From NCBI GenBank assembly GCA_037501455.1, contig CM074856.1, positions 50,125,001-50,189,000 of the forward strand: a stretch of 64,000 nt of DNA, written 5' to 3'. The stretch is from Lantana camara. Its lineage: Eukaryota; Streptophyta; Magnoliopsida; Lamiales; Verbenaceae. The translations under genes were made by a program, and so were the position numbers. Shown in pieces: positions 36,699 to 50,116 of the stretch; the stretch's first letter is position 1; the number at the start of each line of letters is the position of its first letter. Below the pieces are notes generated by a model that was not told the origin of the DNA, did no database searches, and worked only from the letters and a program-made list of their open reading frames with translations.

Positions 36699-39098
36699 GT
36701 GAAAGGGAGGGGCATATCTATCGAGCGATCTACGGTATTTTTCACTAGATCCTCCATCAGAATGGCCGCATTTAATTTTTTTTATATTTTCCCACGCTTC
36801 CAACTGCCAACCGTAGGCTTTTCCACACACACTGCATGTTGATCTTGATAAAATTGGATTTTTATGGTGCAACATTGGGGTGTAACCCCAAAACCCAAGC
36901 GATTATCATAGACTAGTTCCTTGAGAGTTGGGAGGAACCCCAAGCCTAGGTTCGCAAGGATTGCACACAACCGCCCAAACGTGATGGAACAGGCTCCCCA
37001 AGGGTGTAAGGCAAGATAAGGGATGATGACCTTCATTTTGGGCCAAAGGGAGGGGCGTATCTATCGAGCGATCGACGGTATCTATCACTAGATCCTCCAT
37101 CAGAATGGCCGCTTTTAATTTTTTTTATATTTTCCCAATCTTCCAACTGCCAACTGTAGGCTTTTCCACACACACTGCATGTTGATCTTGATAAATTTTG
37201 ATTTTTCTGGTGCAACATTGGGGTGTAACCCCAAAACCCAAGCCATTATCATAGACTAGTTCCTTGAGAGTTGGGAGGAACCCCAAGCCTGGGTTCGCCA
37301 GGATTGCACACAACCGCCCAAGCAAGATGGAACAGGCTCTCCAAGGGTGTAGGGCAAGATAAGGGACGCTGATCTTCATTTTGGGCCAAAGGGAGGGGCA
37401 TATCTATCGAGCGATCTCCGATATCTATCACTAGATCCTCCATCAGAATAGTCGCATTTAATTTTTTTTTTATTTTCCCAAGCTTCCAACCGCCAACCGT
37501 AGGCTTTTCCACACACACTGCATGTTGATCTTCATAAATTTGGATTTTTCTGGTGCAACATTGGGGTGTATCCCCAAAACCCAAGCCATTATCGTAGACT
37601 AGTTCCTTGAGAGTTGGGAGGAACCCCAAGCCTGGGTTCGCCAGGATTGCACACAACCGCCCAAACATGATGGAACAGGCTCCCCACGGGTGGAGGGCAA
37701 GATAAGGGACGTTGATCTTCATTTTGGGCTAAAGGGAGGGGCATATCTATCGAGCGATCTCCGGTATCTATCACTAGATCCTCCATCACAATGGCCGCGT
37801 TTAATTTTTTTTATATTTTCCCAAGCTTCCAACCGCCAACCGTAGGCTTTTCCACACACACTGCATGTTGATCTTGATAAATTTGGATTTTTCTGGTGCA
37901 ACATTGGGGTGTAATCCCAAAACCCAAGCCATTATCATAGACTAGTTCCTTGAGAGTTGGGAGGAACCCCAAGCCTGGCTTCGCAAGGATTGCACACAAC
38001 CGCCCAAACGTGATGGAATAGGCTCCCCAAGGGTATAGGGCAAGATAAGGGACGACGATCTTCATTTTGGGCCAAAGGGAGGGGCATATCTATCGAGCGA
38101 TCTCCGGTATCTATCACTAGATCCTCCAACAGAATGACCACTTTTAATATTTTTTATATTTTCCCAAGCTTCCAACTGCCAACCGTAGGCTTTTCCACAC
38201 ACACTGCATGTTGATCTTGATAAATTTTGATTTTTCTGGTGCAACATTGGGGTGTAACCCCAAAACCCAAGCCATTATCATAGACTAGTTCCTTGAGAGT
38301 TGGGAGGAACCCCAAGCCTGGGTTCGCCAGGATTGCACACAACCGCCCAAACATGATGGAACTGGCTCCCCAAGGGTGTACGGCAAGATAAGCGACGTTG
38401 ATCTTCATTTTGGGCCAAAGGGAGGGGCATATCTATCGAGCGATCTCCGATATCTATCACTAGATCCTCCATCAGATTGGTCGCATTTAATTTTTTTTTA
38501 TTTTCCCAAGCTTCCAACTGCCAACCGTAGGCTTTTCCACACACGCTGCATGTTGATCTTGATAAATTTGGATTTTTCTGGTGCAACATTGGGGTGTATC
38601 CCCAAAACCCGAGCCATTATCATAGACTAGTTCCTTGAGAGTTGGGAGGAACCCCAAGCCTGGGTTCGCAAGGATTGCACACAACCGCCCAAACGTGATG
38701 GAACAGGCTCCCCAAGGGTGTAGGGCAAGATAAGGGATGATGATCTTCATTTTGGGCCAAAGGGAGGGGCATATCTATCGAGCGATCGACGGTATCTATC
38801 ACTAGATCCTCCATCAGAATGGTCGCTTTTAATTTTTTTTTTATTTTTCCAAGCTTCCAACTGCCAACCTTAGGCTTTTCCACACACACTGCATGTTGAT
38901 CTTCATAAATTTGGATTTTTCTGGTGCAACATTGAGGTGTATCCCCAAAACCCAAGCCATTATCGTAGACTAGTTCCTTGAGAGTTGGGAGGAACCCCAA
39001 GCCTGGGTTCGCCAGGATTGCACACAACCGCCCAAAAGTGATGGAACAGGCTCCCCAGGGGTGTAGGGCAAGATAAGGGACGCTGATCTTTATTTTGG
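36699..39098. repeat. 6/7-mer HOR, 7-monomer copy (2,400 bp)
   Basis: Runs from the GTGAAAGGGAGG unit to the next one at 39,099. Monomers 1 to 5 match the previous copy. Monomers 6 and 7 (from about 38,278 and 38,620) have GCGACGTTGATC near 38,392 and CCCGAGCCATT near 38,607. Confidence 0.8.
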
Positions 39099-41335
39099 GT
39101 GAAAGAGAGGGGCATATCTATCGAGCGATCTACGGTATTTTTCACTAGATCCTCCATCAGAATGGCCGCTTTTAATTTTTTTTATATTTTCCCAAGCTTC
39201 CAACTGCCAACCGTAGGCTTTTCCACACACACTGCATGTTGATCTTGATAAAATTGGATTTTTATGGTGCAACATTGGGGTGTAACCCCAAAACCCAAGC
39301 GATTCCCATAGACTAGTTCCTTGAGAGTTGGGAGGAACCCCAAGCCTAGGTTCGCAAGGATTGCACACAACCGCCCAAACGTGATGGAACAGGCTCCCCA
39401 AGGGTGTAGGGCAAGATAAGGGATGATGACCTTCATTTTGGGCCAAAGGGAGGGGCGTATCTATCGAGCGATCGACGGTATCTATCACTAGATCCTCCAT
39501 CAGAATGGCCGCTTTTAATTTTTTTTATATTTTCCCAAGCTTCCAACTGCCAACCGTAGGCTTTTCCACACACACTGCATGTTGATCTTGATAAATTTTG
39601 ATTTTTCTGGTGCAACATTGGGGTGTAACCCCAAAACCCAAGCCATTATCATAGACTAGTTCCTTGAGAGTTGGGAGGAACCCCAAGCCTGGGTTCGCCA
39701 GGATTGCACACAACCGCCCAAGCAAGATGGAACAGGCTCCCCAAGGGTGTAGGGCAAGATAAGGGACGCTGATCTTCATTTTGCGCCAAAGGGAGGGGCA
39801 TATCTATCGAGCGATCTCCGATATCTATCACTAGATCCTCCATCAGAATAGTCGCATTTAATTTTTTTTTAATTTTCCCAAGCTTCCAACCGCCAACCGT
39901 AGGCTTTTCCACACACACTGCATGTTGATCTTCATAAATTTGGATTTTTCTGGTGCAACATTGGGGTGTATCCCCAAAACCCAAGCCATTATCGTAGACT
40001 AGTTCCTTGAGAGTTGGGAGGAACCCCAAGCCTGGGTTCGCCAGGATTGCACACAACCGCCCAAACATGATGGAACAGGCTCCCCAAGGGTGGAGGGCAA
40101 GATAAGGGACGTTGATCTTCATTTTGGGCCAAAGGGAGGGGCATATCTATCGAGCGATCTCCGGTATCTATCACTAGATCCTCCATCACAATGGCCGCGT
40201 TTAATTTTTTTTATATTTTCCCAAGCTTCCAACCGCCAACCGTAGGCTTTTCCACACACACTGCATGTTGATCTTGATAAATTTGGATTTTTCTGGTGCA
40301 ACATTGGGGTGTAATCCCAAAACCCAAGCCATTATCATAGACTAGTTCCTTGAGAGTTGGGAGGAACCCCAAGCCTGGCTTCGCAAGGATTGCACACAAC
40401 CGCCCAAACGTGATGGAACAGGCTCCCCAAGGGTATAGGGCAAGATAAGGGACGACGATCTTCATTTTGGGCCAAAGGGAGGGGCATATCTATCGAGCGA
40501 TCTCCGGTATCTATCACTAGATCCTCCAACAGAATGACCACTTTTAATATTTTTTATATTTTCCCAAGCTTCCAACTGCCAACCGTAGGCATTTCCACAC
40601 ACACTGCATGTTGATCTTGATAAATTTTGATTTTTCTGGTGCAACATTGGGGTGTAACCCCAAAACCCAAGCCATTATCATAGACTAGTTCCTTGAGAGT
40701 TGGGAGGAACCCCAAGCCTGGGTTCGCCAGGATTGCACACAACCGCCCAAACATGATGGAACAGGCTCCCCAAGGGTGTAGGGCAAGATAAGCGATGTTG
40801 ATCTTCATTTTGGGCCAAAGGGAGGGGCATATCTATCGAGCGATCTCCGATATCTATCACTAGATCCTCCATCAGATTGGTCGCATTTAATTTTTTTTAT
40901 TTTCCCAAGCTTCCAACTGCCAACCGTAGGCTTTTCCACACACACTGCATGTTGATCTTGATAAATTTGGATTTTTCTGGTGCAACATTGGGGTGTATCC
41001 CCAAAACCCGAGCCATTATCATAGACTAGTTCCTTGAGAGTTGGGAGGAACCCCAAGCCTGGGTTCGCAAGGATTGCACACAACCGCCCAAACGTGATGG
41101 AACAGGCTCCCCAAGGGTGTAGGGCAAGATAAGGGACGACGATCTTCATTTTGGGCCAAAGGGAGGGGCATATCTATCGAGCGATCGACGGTATCTATCA
41201 CTAGATCCTCCATCACAATGGTCGCTTTTAATTTTTTTTTTATTTTCCCAAGCTTCCAACCGCCAACCGTAGGCTTTTCCACACACACTGCATGTTGATC
41301 TTGATAAATTTGGATTTTTCTGGTGCAACATTGGG
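39099..41335. repeat. 6/7-mer HOR, last copy (about 6.5 monomers)
   Basis: Begins with GTGAAAGAGAGG (one base changed) and has AAAATTGGATTTTTATGG near 39,252. It follows the 7-monomer copy through its sixth and seventh monomers (near 40,678 and 41,019), then leaves it near 41,335 where GTCATTATCG and GTGTTAGGC variants take over. Confidence 0.75.
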
Positions 41336-42600
41336 GTGTATCCCCAAAACCCAAGTCATTATCGTAGACTAGTTCCTTGAGAGTTGGGATGAACCCCAAG
41401 CCTGGGTTCGCCAGGATTGCACACAAACGCCCAAACGTGATGGAACAGGCTCCCAAAGGGTGTTAGGCAAGATAAGGGACGATGATCTTCATTTTGGGCC
41501 AAAGGAAGGGGCATATCTATCGAGCGATCTCAGGTATCTAACACTAGATCCTCCATCAGAATGGCCGCTTTTAATTTTTTTTATATTTTTCCAAGCTTCC
41601 AACCGCCAACCGTAGGCTTTTCCACACACACTGCATGTTGATCTTGATAAATTTGGATTTTTCTGGTGCAACATTAGGGTGTAACCCCAAAACCCAAGCC
41701 ATTATCGTAGACTAGTTCCTTGAGAGTTGGGAGGAACCCCAAGCCTGGGTTCTCAAGGATTGCACACAACCGCCCAAACGTGATGGAACAGGCTCCCCAA
41801 GGGTGTAGGGCAAGATAAGGCACGATGATCTTCATTTTGGGCCAAAGGGAGGGGCATATCTATCGATCGATCTCCGATATCTATCACTAGATCCTCCATC
41901 AGAAAGGCCCCTCTTAATTTTTTTTATATTTTCCCAACCTTCCAACTGCCAACCGTAGGCTTTTCCACACACACTGCATGTTGATCTTCATAAATTTGGA
42001 TTTTTCTGGTGCAATCGTAGACTAGTTCCTTGAGAGTTGGGAGGAACCCCAATCCTGGGTTCGCAAGGATTGAACACAACCGCCCAAACGTGATGGAACA
42101 GGCTCCCCAAGGGTGTAGGGCAAGATAAGGGACGATGATCTTCATTTTGGGCCAAAGGGAGGGGCATATCTATCGATCGATCTCCGATATCTATCACTAG
42201 ATCCTCCATCAGAATGGCCGCTCTTAATTTTTTTTATATTTTCCCAACCTTCCAACTGCCAACCGTAGGCTTTTCCACACACACTGCATGTTGATCTTCA
42301 TAAATTTGGATTTTTCTGGTGCAACATTGGGGTGTATCCCCAAAACCCAAGCCATTATCGTGGACTAGTTCCTTGAGAGTTGGGAGGAACCCCAAGCCTG
42401 GGTTCGCCAGGATTGCACACAACCGCCCAAAAGTGATGGAACAGGCTCCCCAAGGGTGTAGGGCAAGATAAGGGACGCTGATCTTCATTTTGGGCCAAAG
42501 GGAGGGGCATATCAATCAAGCGATCTCCGGTATCTATCACTAGATCCTCCATCAGAATGGCCGCTTTTAATTTTTTTTATATTTTCCCAAGCTTCCAACT
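41336..42600. repeat. Recurrent 3-monomer module with duplicated middle unit
   Basis: Holds GTGTTAGGC near 41,461, TCTCAGGTATCTAACAC at 41,528, ATCGATCGATCTCC near 41,864 and again near 42,174, and CGTGGACTAG near 42,359. The second ATCGATCGATC unit follows a monomer with a 33-bp deletion. The layout matches the 3-mer HOR of 31.5-33.6 kb plus one extra middle unit. Confidence 0.7.
42010..42018. other. 33-bp deletion removing the monomer dyad
   Basis: TGGTGCAATCGTAG is found where other monomers have about 33 more bases between TGGTGCAA and TCGTAG. The anchors on either side (41,715 and 42,025) are 310 bp apart instead of 343. The lost bases include the complete TTGGGG...CCCCAA dyad and the CAAAA motif. 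The junction has one base of possible microhomology (A). Confidence 0.85.
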
Positions 42601-45342
42601 GCCAACCGTAGGCTTTTCCACACACACTGCATGTTGATCTTGATTATTTTGGATTTTTCTGGTGCAAATTGGGGTGTAACCCCAAAACCCTAGCCATTAT
42701 CATATACTAGTTCCATGAGAGTTGGGAGGAACCCCAAGCCTGGGTTCGCCAGGATTGCACAAAACCTCCCAAACATGATGGAACAGGCTCCCTAAGGGTG
42801 TAAGGCAAGATAAGGGACGTTGATCTTCATTTTGGGCCAAAGGGAGGGGCATATCTATCGAGCGATCTCCGGTATCTATCACTAGATCCTCCATCAGAAT
42901 GGCCGCTTTTAATTTTTTTTATATTTTCCCAAGCTTCCAACCGCCAACCGTAGGCTTTTCCACACACACTGCATGTTGATCTTGATAAATTTGGATTTTT
43001 CTGGTGCAACATTGGGGTGTAATCCCAAAACCCAAGCCATTATCATAGACTAGTTCCTTGAGAGTTGGGAGGAACCCCAAGCCTAGGTTCGCAAGGATTG
43101 CACACAACAGCCCAAACGTGATGGAACAGGCTCCACAAGGGTGTAGGGCAAGATAAGGGACGATGATCTTCATTTTGGGCCAAAGGGAGGGGCGTATCTA
43201 TCGAGCGATCGACGGTATCTATCACTAGATCCCCCATCAGAATGGCTGCTTTTAATTTTTTTCATATTTTCTCAAGCTTCCAACTGCCAACCGTAGGCTT
43301 TTCCACACACACTGCATGTTGATCTTGATAAATTTGGATTTTTCTGGTGCAACATTGGGGTGTATCCCCAAAACCCAAGCCATTATCGTAGACTAGTTCC
43401 TTGAGAGTTGGGAGGAACCCCAAGCCTGGGTTCGCCAGGATTGCACACAACCGCCCAAAAGTGATGGAACAGGCTCCACAAGGGTGTAGGGTAAGATAAG
43501 GGACGCTGATCTTCATTTTGGGTCAAAGGGAGGGGCATATCTATCGAGCGATCTCCGGTATTTTTCACTAGGTCCTCCATCAGAATGGCCGCTTTTAATT
43601 TTTTTTATATTTTCCCAAGCTTCCAACCGCCAACCGTAGGCTTTTCCACACACACTGCATGTTGATCTTGATAAATTTGGATTTTTCTGGTGCAACATTG
43701 GGGTGTATCCCCAAAACCCAAGCCATTATCGTAGACTAGTTCCTTGAGAGTTGGGAGGAACCCCAAGCCTGGGTTCGCCAGGATTGCACACAACCGCCCA
43801 AACATGATGGAACAGGCTCCCCAAGGGTGTAGGGCAAGATAAGGGACGTTGATCTTCATTTTGGGCCAAAGGGAGGGGCATATCTATCGAGCGATCTCCG
43901 GTATCTATCACTAGATCCTCCATCAGAATGGCCGCTTTTAATTTTTTTTATATTTTCCCAAGCTTCCAACCGCCAACCGTAGGCTTTTCCACACACACTG
44001 CATGTTGATCTTGATAAATTTGGATTTTTCTAGTGCAACATTGGGGTGTAATCCCAAAACCCAAGCCATTATCATAGACTAGTTCCTTGAGAGTTGGGAG
44101 GAACCCCAAGCCTGGGTTCGCAAGGATTGCACACAACCGCCCAAACGTGATGGAACAGGCTCCCCAAGGGTGTAGGGTAAGATAAGGGACGATGATCTTC
44201 ATTTTGGGCCAAAGGGAGGGGCGCATCTATCGAGCGATCGACGGTATCTATCACTAGATCCTCCAATAGAATGGCCACTTTTAATTTTTTTTATATTTTC
44301 CCAAGCTTCCAACTGCCAACCGTAGGCTTTTCCACACACACTGCATGTTGATCTTGATAAATTTTGATTTTTCTGGTGCAACATTGGGGTGTAACCCCAA
44401 AACCCAAGCCATTATCATAGACTAGTTCCTTCAGAGTTGGGAGGAACCCCAAGCCTAGGTTCGCCAGGATTGCACACAACCGCCCAAACATGATGGAACA
44501 GGCTCCCCAAGGGTGTTGGGCAAGATAAGCGACGCTGATCTTCATTTTGGGCCAAAGGGAGGGGCATATCTATCGAGCGATCGATGGTATCTATCACTAG
44601 ATCCTCCATCAGAATGGTCGCTTTTAATTTTTTTTTTATTTTCCCAAGCTTCCAACTGCCAACCTTAGGCTTTTCCACACACACTGCATGTTGATCTTGA
44701 TAAATTTGGATTTTTCTGGTGCAATATTGGGGTGTATCCCAAAAACCCAAGCCATTATCGTAGACTAGTTCCTTGAGAGTTGGGAGGAACCCCAAACCTG
44801 GGTTCGCCAGGATTGCACACAACCGCCCAAACGTGATGGAACAGGCTCCCCAAGGGTGTAGGACAAGATAAGGGACGCTGATCTTCATTTTGGGCCAGAG
44901 GGTGAGGCATATCTATCGAGCGATCTCCGATATCTATCACTAGATCCTCCATCAGAATGGTCGCTTTTAATTTTTTTTTTATTTTCCCAACCTTCCAACC
45001 ACCAACCGTAGGCTTTTCCACACACACTGCATGTTGATCTTGATAAATTTGGATTTTTCTGGTGCAACATTGGGGTGTATCCCCAAAACCCAAGTCATTA
45101 TCGTAGACTAGTTCCTTGAGAGTCGGGATGAACCCCAAGCCTGGGTTCGCCAGGATTGCACACAACCGCCCAAACGTGATGGAACAGGCTCCCAAAGGGT
45201 GTTAGGCAAGATAAGGGACGATGATCTTCATTTTGGGCCAAAGGGAGGGGCATATCTATCGAGCGATCTCAGGTATCTAACACTAGATCCTCCATCAGAA
45301 TGGCCGCTTTTAATTTTTTTTATATTTTTCCAAGCTTCCAAC
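42601..45342. repeat. 8-mer HOR, copy 1 (2,742 bp)
   Basis: Eight monomers. Markers: TGATTATTTTGG at 42,641 with the shortened GCAAATTGGGG, AGATCCCCCATC near 43,228, TTTTTCACTAGGTCC near 43,562, GTAATCCCAAAA near 44,048, CTCCAATAGAATGG near 44,261, AACCTTAGGC near 44,662, and GTGTTAGGC near 45,200. It ends in a monomer with TCTCAGGTATCTAACAC at 45,267. Confidence 0.85.
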
Positions 45343-48060
45343 TGCCAACCGTAGGCTTTTCCACACACACTGCATGTTGATCTTGATTATTTTGGATTTT
45401 TCTGGTGCAAATTGGGTGTAACCCCAAAACCCTAGCCATTATCATATACTAGTTCCATGAGAGTTGGGAGGAACCCCAAGCCTGGGTTCGCCAGGATTGC
45501 ACAAAACCTCCCAAACATGATGGAACAGGCTCCCTAAGGGTGTAAGGCAAGATAAAGGACGTTGATCTTCATTTTGGGCCAAAGGGAGGGGCATATCTAT
45601 CGAGCGATCTCCGGTATCTATCACTAGATCCTCCATCAGAATGGCCGCTTTTAATTTTTTTTATATTTTCCCAAGCGTCCAACCGCCAACCGTAGGCTTT
45701 TCCACACACACTGCATGTTGATCTTGATAAATTTGGATTTTTCTGGTGCAACATTGGGGTGTAATCCCAAAACCCAAGCCATTATCATAGACTAGTTCCT
45801 TGAGAGTTGGGAGGAACCCCAAGCCTGGGTTCGCAAGGATTGCACACAACAGCCCAAACGTGATGGAACAGGCTCCACAAGGGTGTAGGGCCAGATGAGG
45901 GACGATGATCTTCATTTTGGGCCAAAGGGAGGGGCGTATCTATCGAGCGATCGACGGTATCTATCACTAGATCCCCCATCAGAATGGCTGCTTTTAATTT
46001 TTTTTATATTTTCCCAAGCTTCCAACTGCCAACCGTAGGCTTTTCCACACACACTGCATGTTGATCTTGATAAATTTGGATTTTTCTGGTGCAACATTGG
46101 GGTGTATCCCCAAAACCCAAGCCATTATCGTAGACTAGTTCCTTGAGAGTTGGGAGGAACCCCAAGCCTGGGTTCGCCAGGATTGCACACAACCGCCCAA
46201 AAGTGATGGAACAGGCTCCACAAGGGTGTAGGGTAAGATAAGGGACGCTGATCTTCATTTTGGGTCAAAGGGAGGGGCATATCTAACGAGCGATCTCCGG
46301 TATTTTTCACTAGGTCCTCCTTCAGAATGGCCGCTTTTAATTTTTTTTATATTTTCCCAAGCTTCCAACCGCCAACCGTAGGCTTTTCCACACACACTGC
46401 ATGTTGATCTTGATAAATTTGGATTTTTCTGGTGCAACATTGGGGTGTATCCCCAAAACCCAAGCCATTATCGTAGACTAGTTCCTTGAGAGTTGGGAGG
46501 AACCCCAAGCCTGGGTTCGCCAGGATTGCACACAACCGCCCAATCATGATGGAACAGGCTCCCCAAGGGTGTAGGGCAAGATAAGGGACGTTGATCTTCA
46601 TTTTGGGCCAAAGGGAGGGGCATATCTATCGAGCGATCTCCGGTATCTATCACTAGATCCTCCATCAGAATGGCCGCTTTTAATTTTTTTTATATTTTCC
46701 CAAGCTTCCAACCGCCAACCGTAGGCTTTTCCACACACACTGCATGTTGATCTTGATAAATTTGGATTTTTCTAGTGCAACATTGGGGTGTAATCCCAAA
46801 ACCCAAGCCATTATCATAGACTAGTTCCTTGAGAGTTGGGGGTTCGCAAGGATTGCACACAACCGCCCAAACGTGATGGAACAGGCTCCCCAAGGGTGTA
46901 GGGTAAGATAAGGGACGATGATCTTCATTTTGGGCCAAAGGGAGGGGCGTATCTATCGAGCGATCGACGGTATCTATCACTAGATCCTCCAATAGAATGG
47001 CCACTTTTAATTTTTTTTATATTTTCCCAAGCTTCCAACTGCCAACCGTAGGCTTTTCCACACACACTGCATGTTGATCTTGATAAATTTTGATTTTTCT
47101 GGTGCAACATTGGGGTGTTACCCCAAAACCCAAGCCATTATCATAGACTAGTTCCTTCAGAGTTGGGAGGAACCCCAAGCCTAGGTTCGCCAGGATTGCA
47201 CACAACCGCCCAAACATGATGGAACAGGCTCCCCAAGGGTGTAGGGCAAGATAAGCGACGCTGATCTTCATTTTGGGCCAAAGGGAGGGGCATATCTATC
47301 GAGCGATCGATGGTATCTATCACTAGATCCTCCATCAGAATGGTCGCTTTTAATTTTTTTTTTATTTTCCCAAGCTTCCAACTGCCAACCTTAGGCTTTT
47401 CCACACACACTGCATGTTGATCTTGATAAATTTGGATTTTTCTAGTGCAATATTGGGGTGTATCCCCAAAACCCAAGCCATTATCGTAGACTAGTTCCTT
47501 GAGAGTTGGGAGGAACCCCAAACCTGGGTTCGCCAGGATTGCACACAACCGCCCAAACGTGATGGAACAGGCTCCCCAAGGGTGTAGGGCAAGATAAGGG
47601 ACGCTGATCTTCATTTTGGGCCAGAGGGAGAGGCATATCTATCGAGCGATCTCCGATATCTATCACTAGATCCTCCATCAGAATGGTCGCTTTTAATTTT
47701 TTTTTTATTTTCCCAACCTTCCAACCGCCAACCGTAGGCTTTTCCACACACACTGCATGTTGATCTTGATAAATTTCGATTTTTCTGGTGCAACAATGGG
47801 GTGTATCCCCAAAACCCAAGTCATTATCGTAGACTAGTTCCTTGAGAGTCGGGATGAACCCCAAGCCTGGGTTCGCCAGGATTGCACACAACCGCCCAAA
47901 CGTGATGGAACAGGCTCCCAAAGGGTGTTAGGCAAGATAAGGGACGATGATCTTCATTTTGGGCCAAAGGGAGGGGCATATCTATCGAGCGATCTCAGGT
48001 ATCTAACACTAGATCCTCCATCAGAATGGCCGCTTTTAATTTTTTTTATATTTTTCCAAG
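45343..48060. repeat. 8-mer HOR, copy 2 (about 2,726 bp after a 16-bp loss)
   Basis: Repeats copy 1: TGATTATTTTGG at 45,384, AGATCCCCCATC near 45,970, TTTTTCACTAGGTCC near 46,304, CTCCAATAGAATGG near 46,987, AACCTTAGGC near 47,388, GTGTTAGGC near 47,930. The offset is 2,742 bp up to 46,840 and 2,726 bp after it, because of the 16-bp deletion noted separately. Confidence 0.85.
46834..46846. other. 16-bp deletion at a GGG microhomology
   Basis: GAGAGTTGGGGGTTCGCAAG is found where copy 1 has 16 further bases between GAGAGTTGGG and GGTTCG. GGG runs at both ends make the exact breakpoint ambiguous, as expected for slippage or end-joining. It fully accounts for the drop in HOR offset from 2,742 to 2,726 bp. 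Confidence 0.85.
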
Positions 48061-50116
48061 CTTCCAACAGCCAACCGTAGGCTTTTCCACACAAACTGCA
48101 TGTTGATCTTGATAAATTTGGATTTTTCTGGTGCAACATTAGGGTGTAACCCCAAAACCCAAGCCATCATCGTAGACTAGTTCCTTGAGAGTTGGGAGGA
48201 ACCCCAAGCCTGGGTTCGCAAGGATTGCACACAACCGCCCAAACGTGATGGAACAGGCTCCCCAAGGGTATAGGGCAAGATAAGGGACGATGATCTTCAT
48301 TTTGGGCCAAAGGGAGGGGCATATCTATCGATCGATCTCCGATATCTATCACTAGATCCTCCATCAGAATGGCCGCTCTTATTTTTTTTTTTATTTTCCC
48401 AACCTTCCAACTGCCAACCGTAGGCTTTTCCACACACACTGCATGTTGATCTTCATAAATTTGGATTTTTCTGGTGCAACATTGGGGTGTATCCCCAAAA
48501 CCCAAGCTATTATCGTGGACTAGTTCCTTGAGAGTTGGGAGGAACCCCAAGCCTGGGTTCGCCAGGATTGCACACAACCGCCCAAACATGATGGAACAGG
48601 CTCCCCAAGGGTGTAGGGCAAGATAAGCGACGCTGATCTTCATTTTGGGCCAAAGGGAGGGGCATATCTATCGAGCGATTGATGGTATCTATCACTAGAT
48701 CCTCCATCAGAATGGTCGCTTTTAATTTTTTTTTTATTTTCCCAAGCTTCCAACTGCCAACCTTAGGCTTTTCCACACACACTGCATGTTGATCTTGATA
48801 AATTTGGATTTTTCTGGTGCAAATTGGGGTGTAACCCCAAAACCCTAGCCATTATCATATACTAGTTCCTTGAGAGTTGGGAGGAACCCCAAGCCTGGGT
48901 TCGCCAGGATTGCACACAACCGCCCAAACATGATAGAACAGGCTCCCCAAGGGTGTAAGGCAAGATATGGGACGTTGATCTTCATTTTGGGCCAAAGGGA
49001 GGGGCATATCTATCGAGCGATCTCCGGTATCTATCACTAGATCCTCCATCAGAATGGCCGCTTTTAATTTTTTTTATATTTTCCCAAGCTTCCAACCGCC
49101 AACCGTAGGCTTTTCCACACACACTGCATGTTGATCTTGATAAATTTGGATTTTTCTGGTGCAACATTGGGGTGTAATCCCAAAACCCAAGCCATTATCA
49201 TAGACTAGTTCCTTGAGAGTTGGGAGGAACCCCAAGCCTGGGTTCGCAAGGATTGCACACAACCGCCCAAACGTGATGGAACAGGCTCCCAAAGGGTGTA
49301 GGGCAAGATAAGGGACAATAATCTTCATTTTGGGCCAAAGGGAGGGGCGTATCTATCGAGCGATCGACGGTATCTATCACTAGATCCTCCATCAGAATGG
49401 CCGCTTTTAATTTTTTTTATATTTTCCCAAGCTTCCAACTGCCAACCGTAGGCTTTTCCACACACACTGCATGTTGATCTTGATAAATTTTGATTTTTCT
49501 GGTGCAACATTGGGGTGTAACCCCAAAACCCAAGCCATTATCATAGACTAGTTCCTTGAAAATTGGGAGGAACCCCAAGCCTGGGTTCGCCAGGATTGTA
49601 CACAACCGCCCAAACATGATGGAACAGGCTCCCCAAGGGTGTAGGGCAAGATAAGGGACGCTGATCTTCATTTTGGGCCAAAGGGAGGGGCATATCTATC
49701 GAGCGATTTCCGATATCTATCACTAGATCCTCCATCAGAATGGTCGCATTTAATTTTTTTTTATTTTCCCAAGCTTCCAACTGCCAACCGTAGGCTTTTC
49801 CACACACACTGCATGTTGATCTTGATAAATTTAGATTTTTCTGGTGCAACATTGGGGTGTATCCCCAAAACCGAAGCCATTATCGTAGACTAGTTCCTTG
49901 AGAGTTGGGAGGAACCCCAAGCCTGGGTTCGCCAGGATTGTACACAACCGCCCAAAAGTGATGGAACAGGCTCCCCAAGGGTGTAGGGCAAGATAAGGGA
50001 CGCTGATAATCATTTTGGGTCAAAGGGAGGGGCATATCTATCGAGCGATCTCCAGTATTTATCACTAGATCCTCCATCAGAATGGCCGCTTTTAATTTTT
50101 TTTATATTTTCCCAAG
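48061..50116. repeat. 6-mer HOR family C, copy 1 (2,056 bp)
   Basis: Markers: CCAACAGCCAACC near 48,064 with CACACAAACTGC, ATCGATCGATC near 48,328, CGTGGACTAG near 48,514, GCGATTGATGG near 48,675 (GCGATCGATGG in copy 2), GCAAATTGGGG near 48,822, and CTTGAAAATTGGG near 49,554. It begins inside the recurrent TCTCAGGTATCTAACAC module. Confidence 0.88.
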
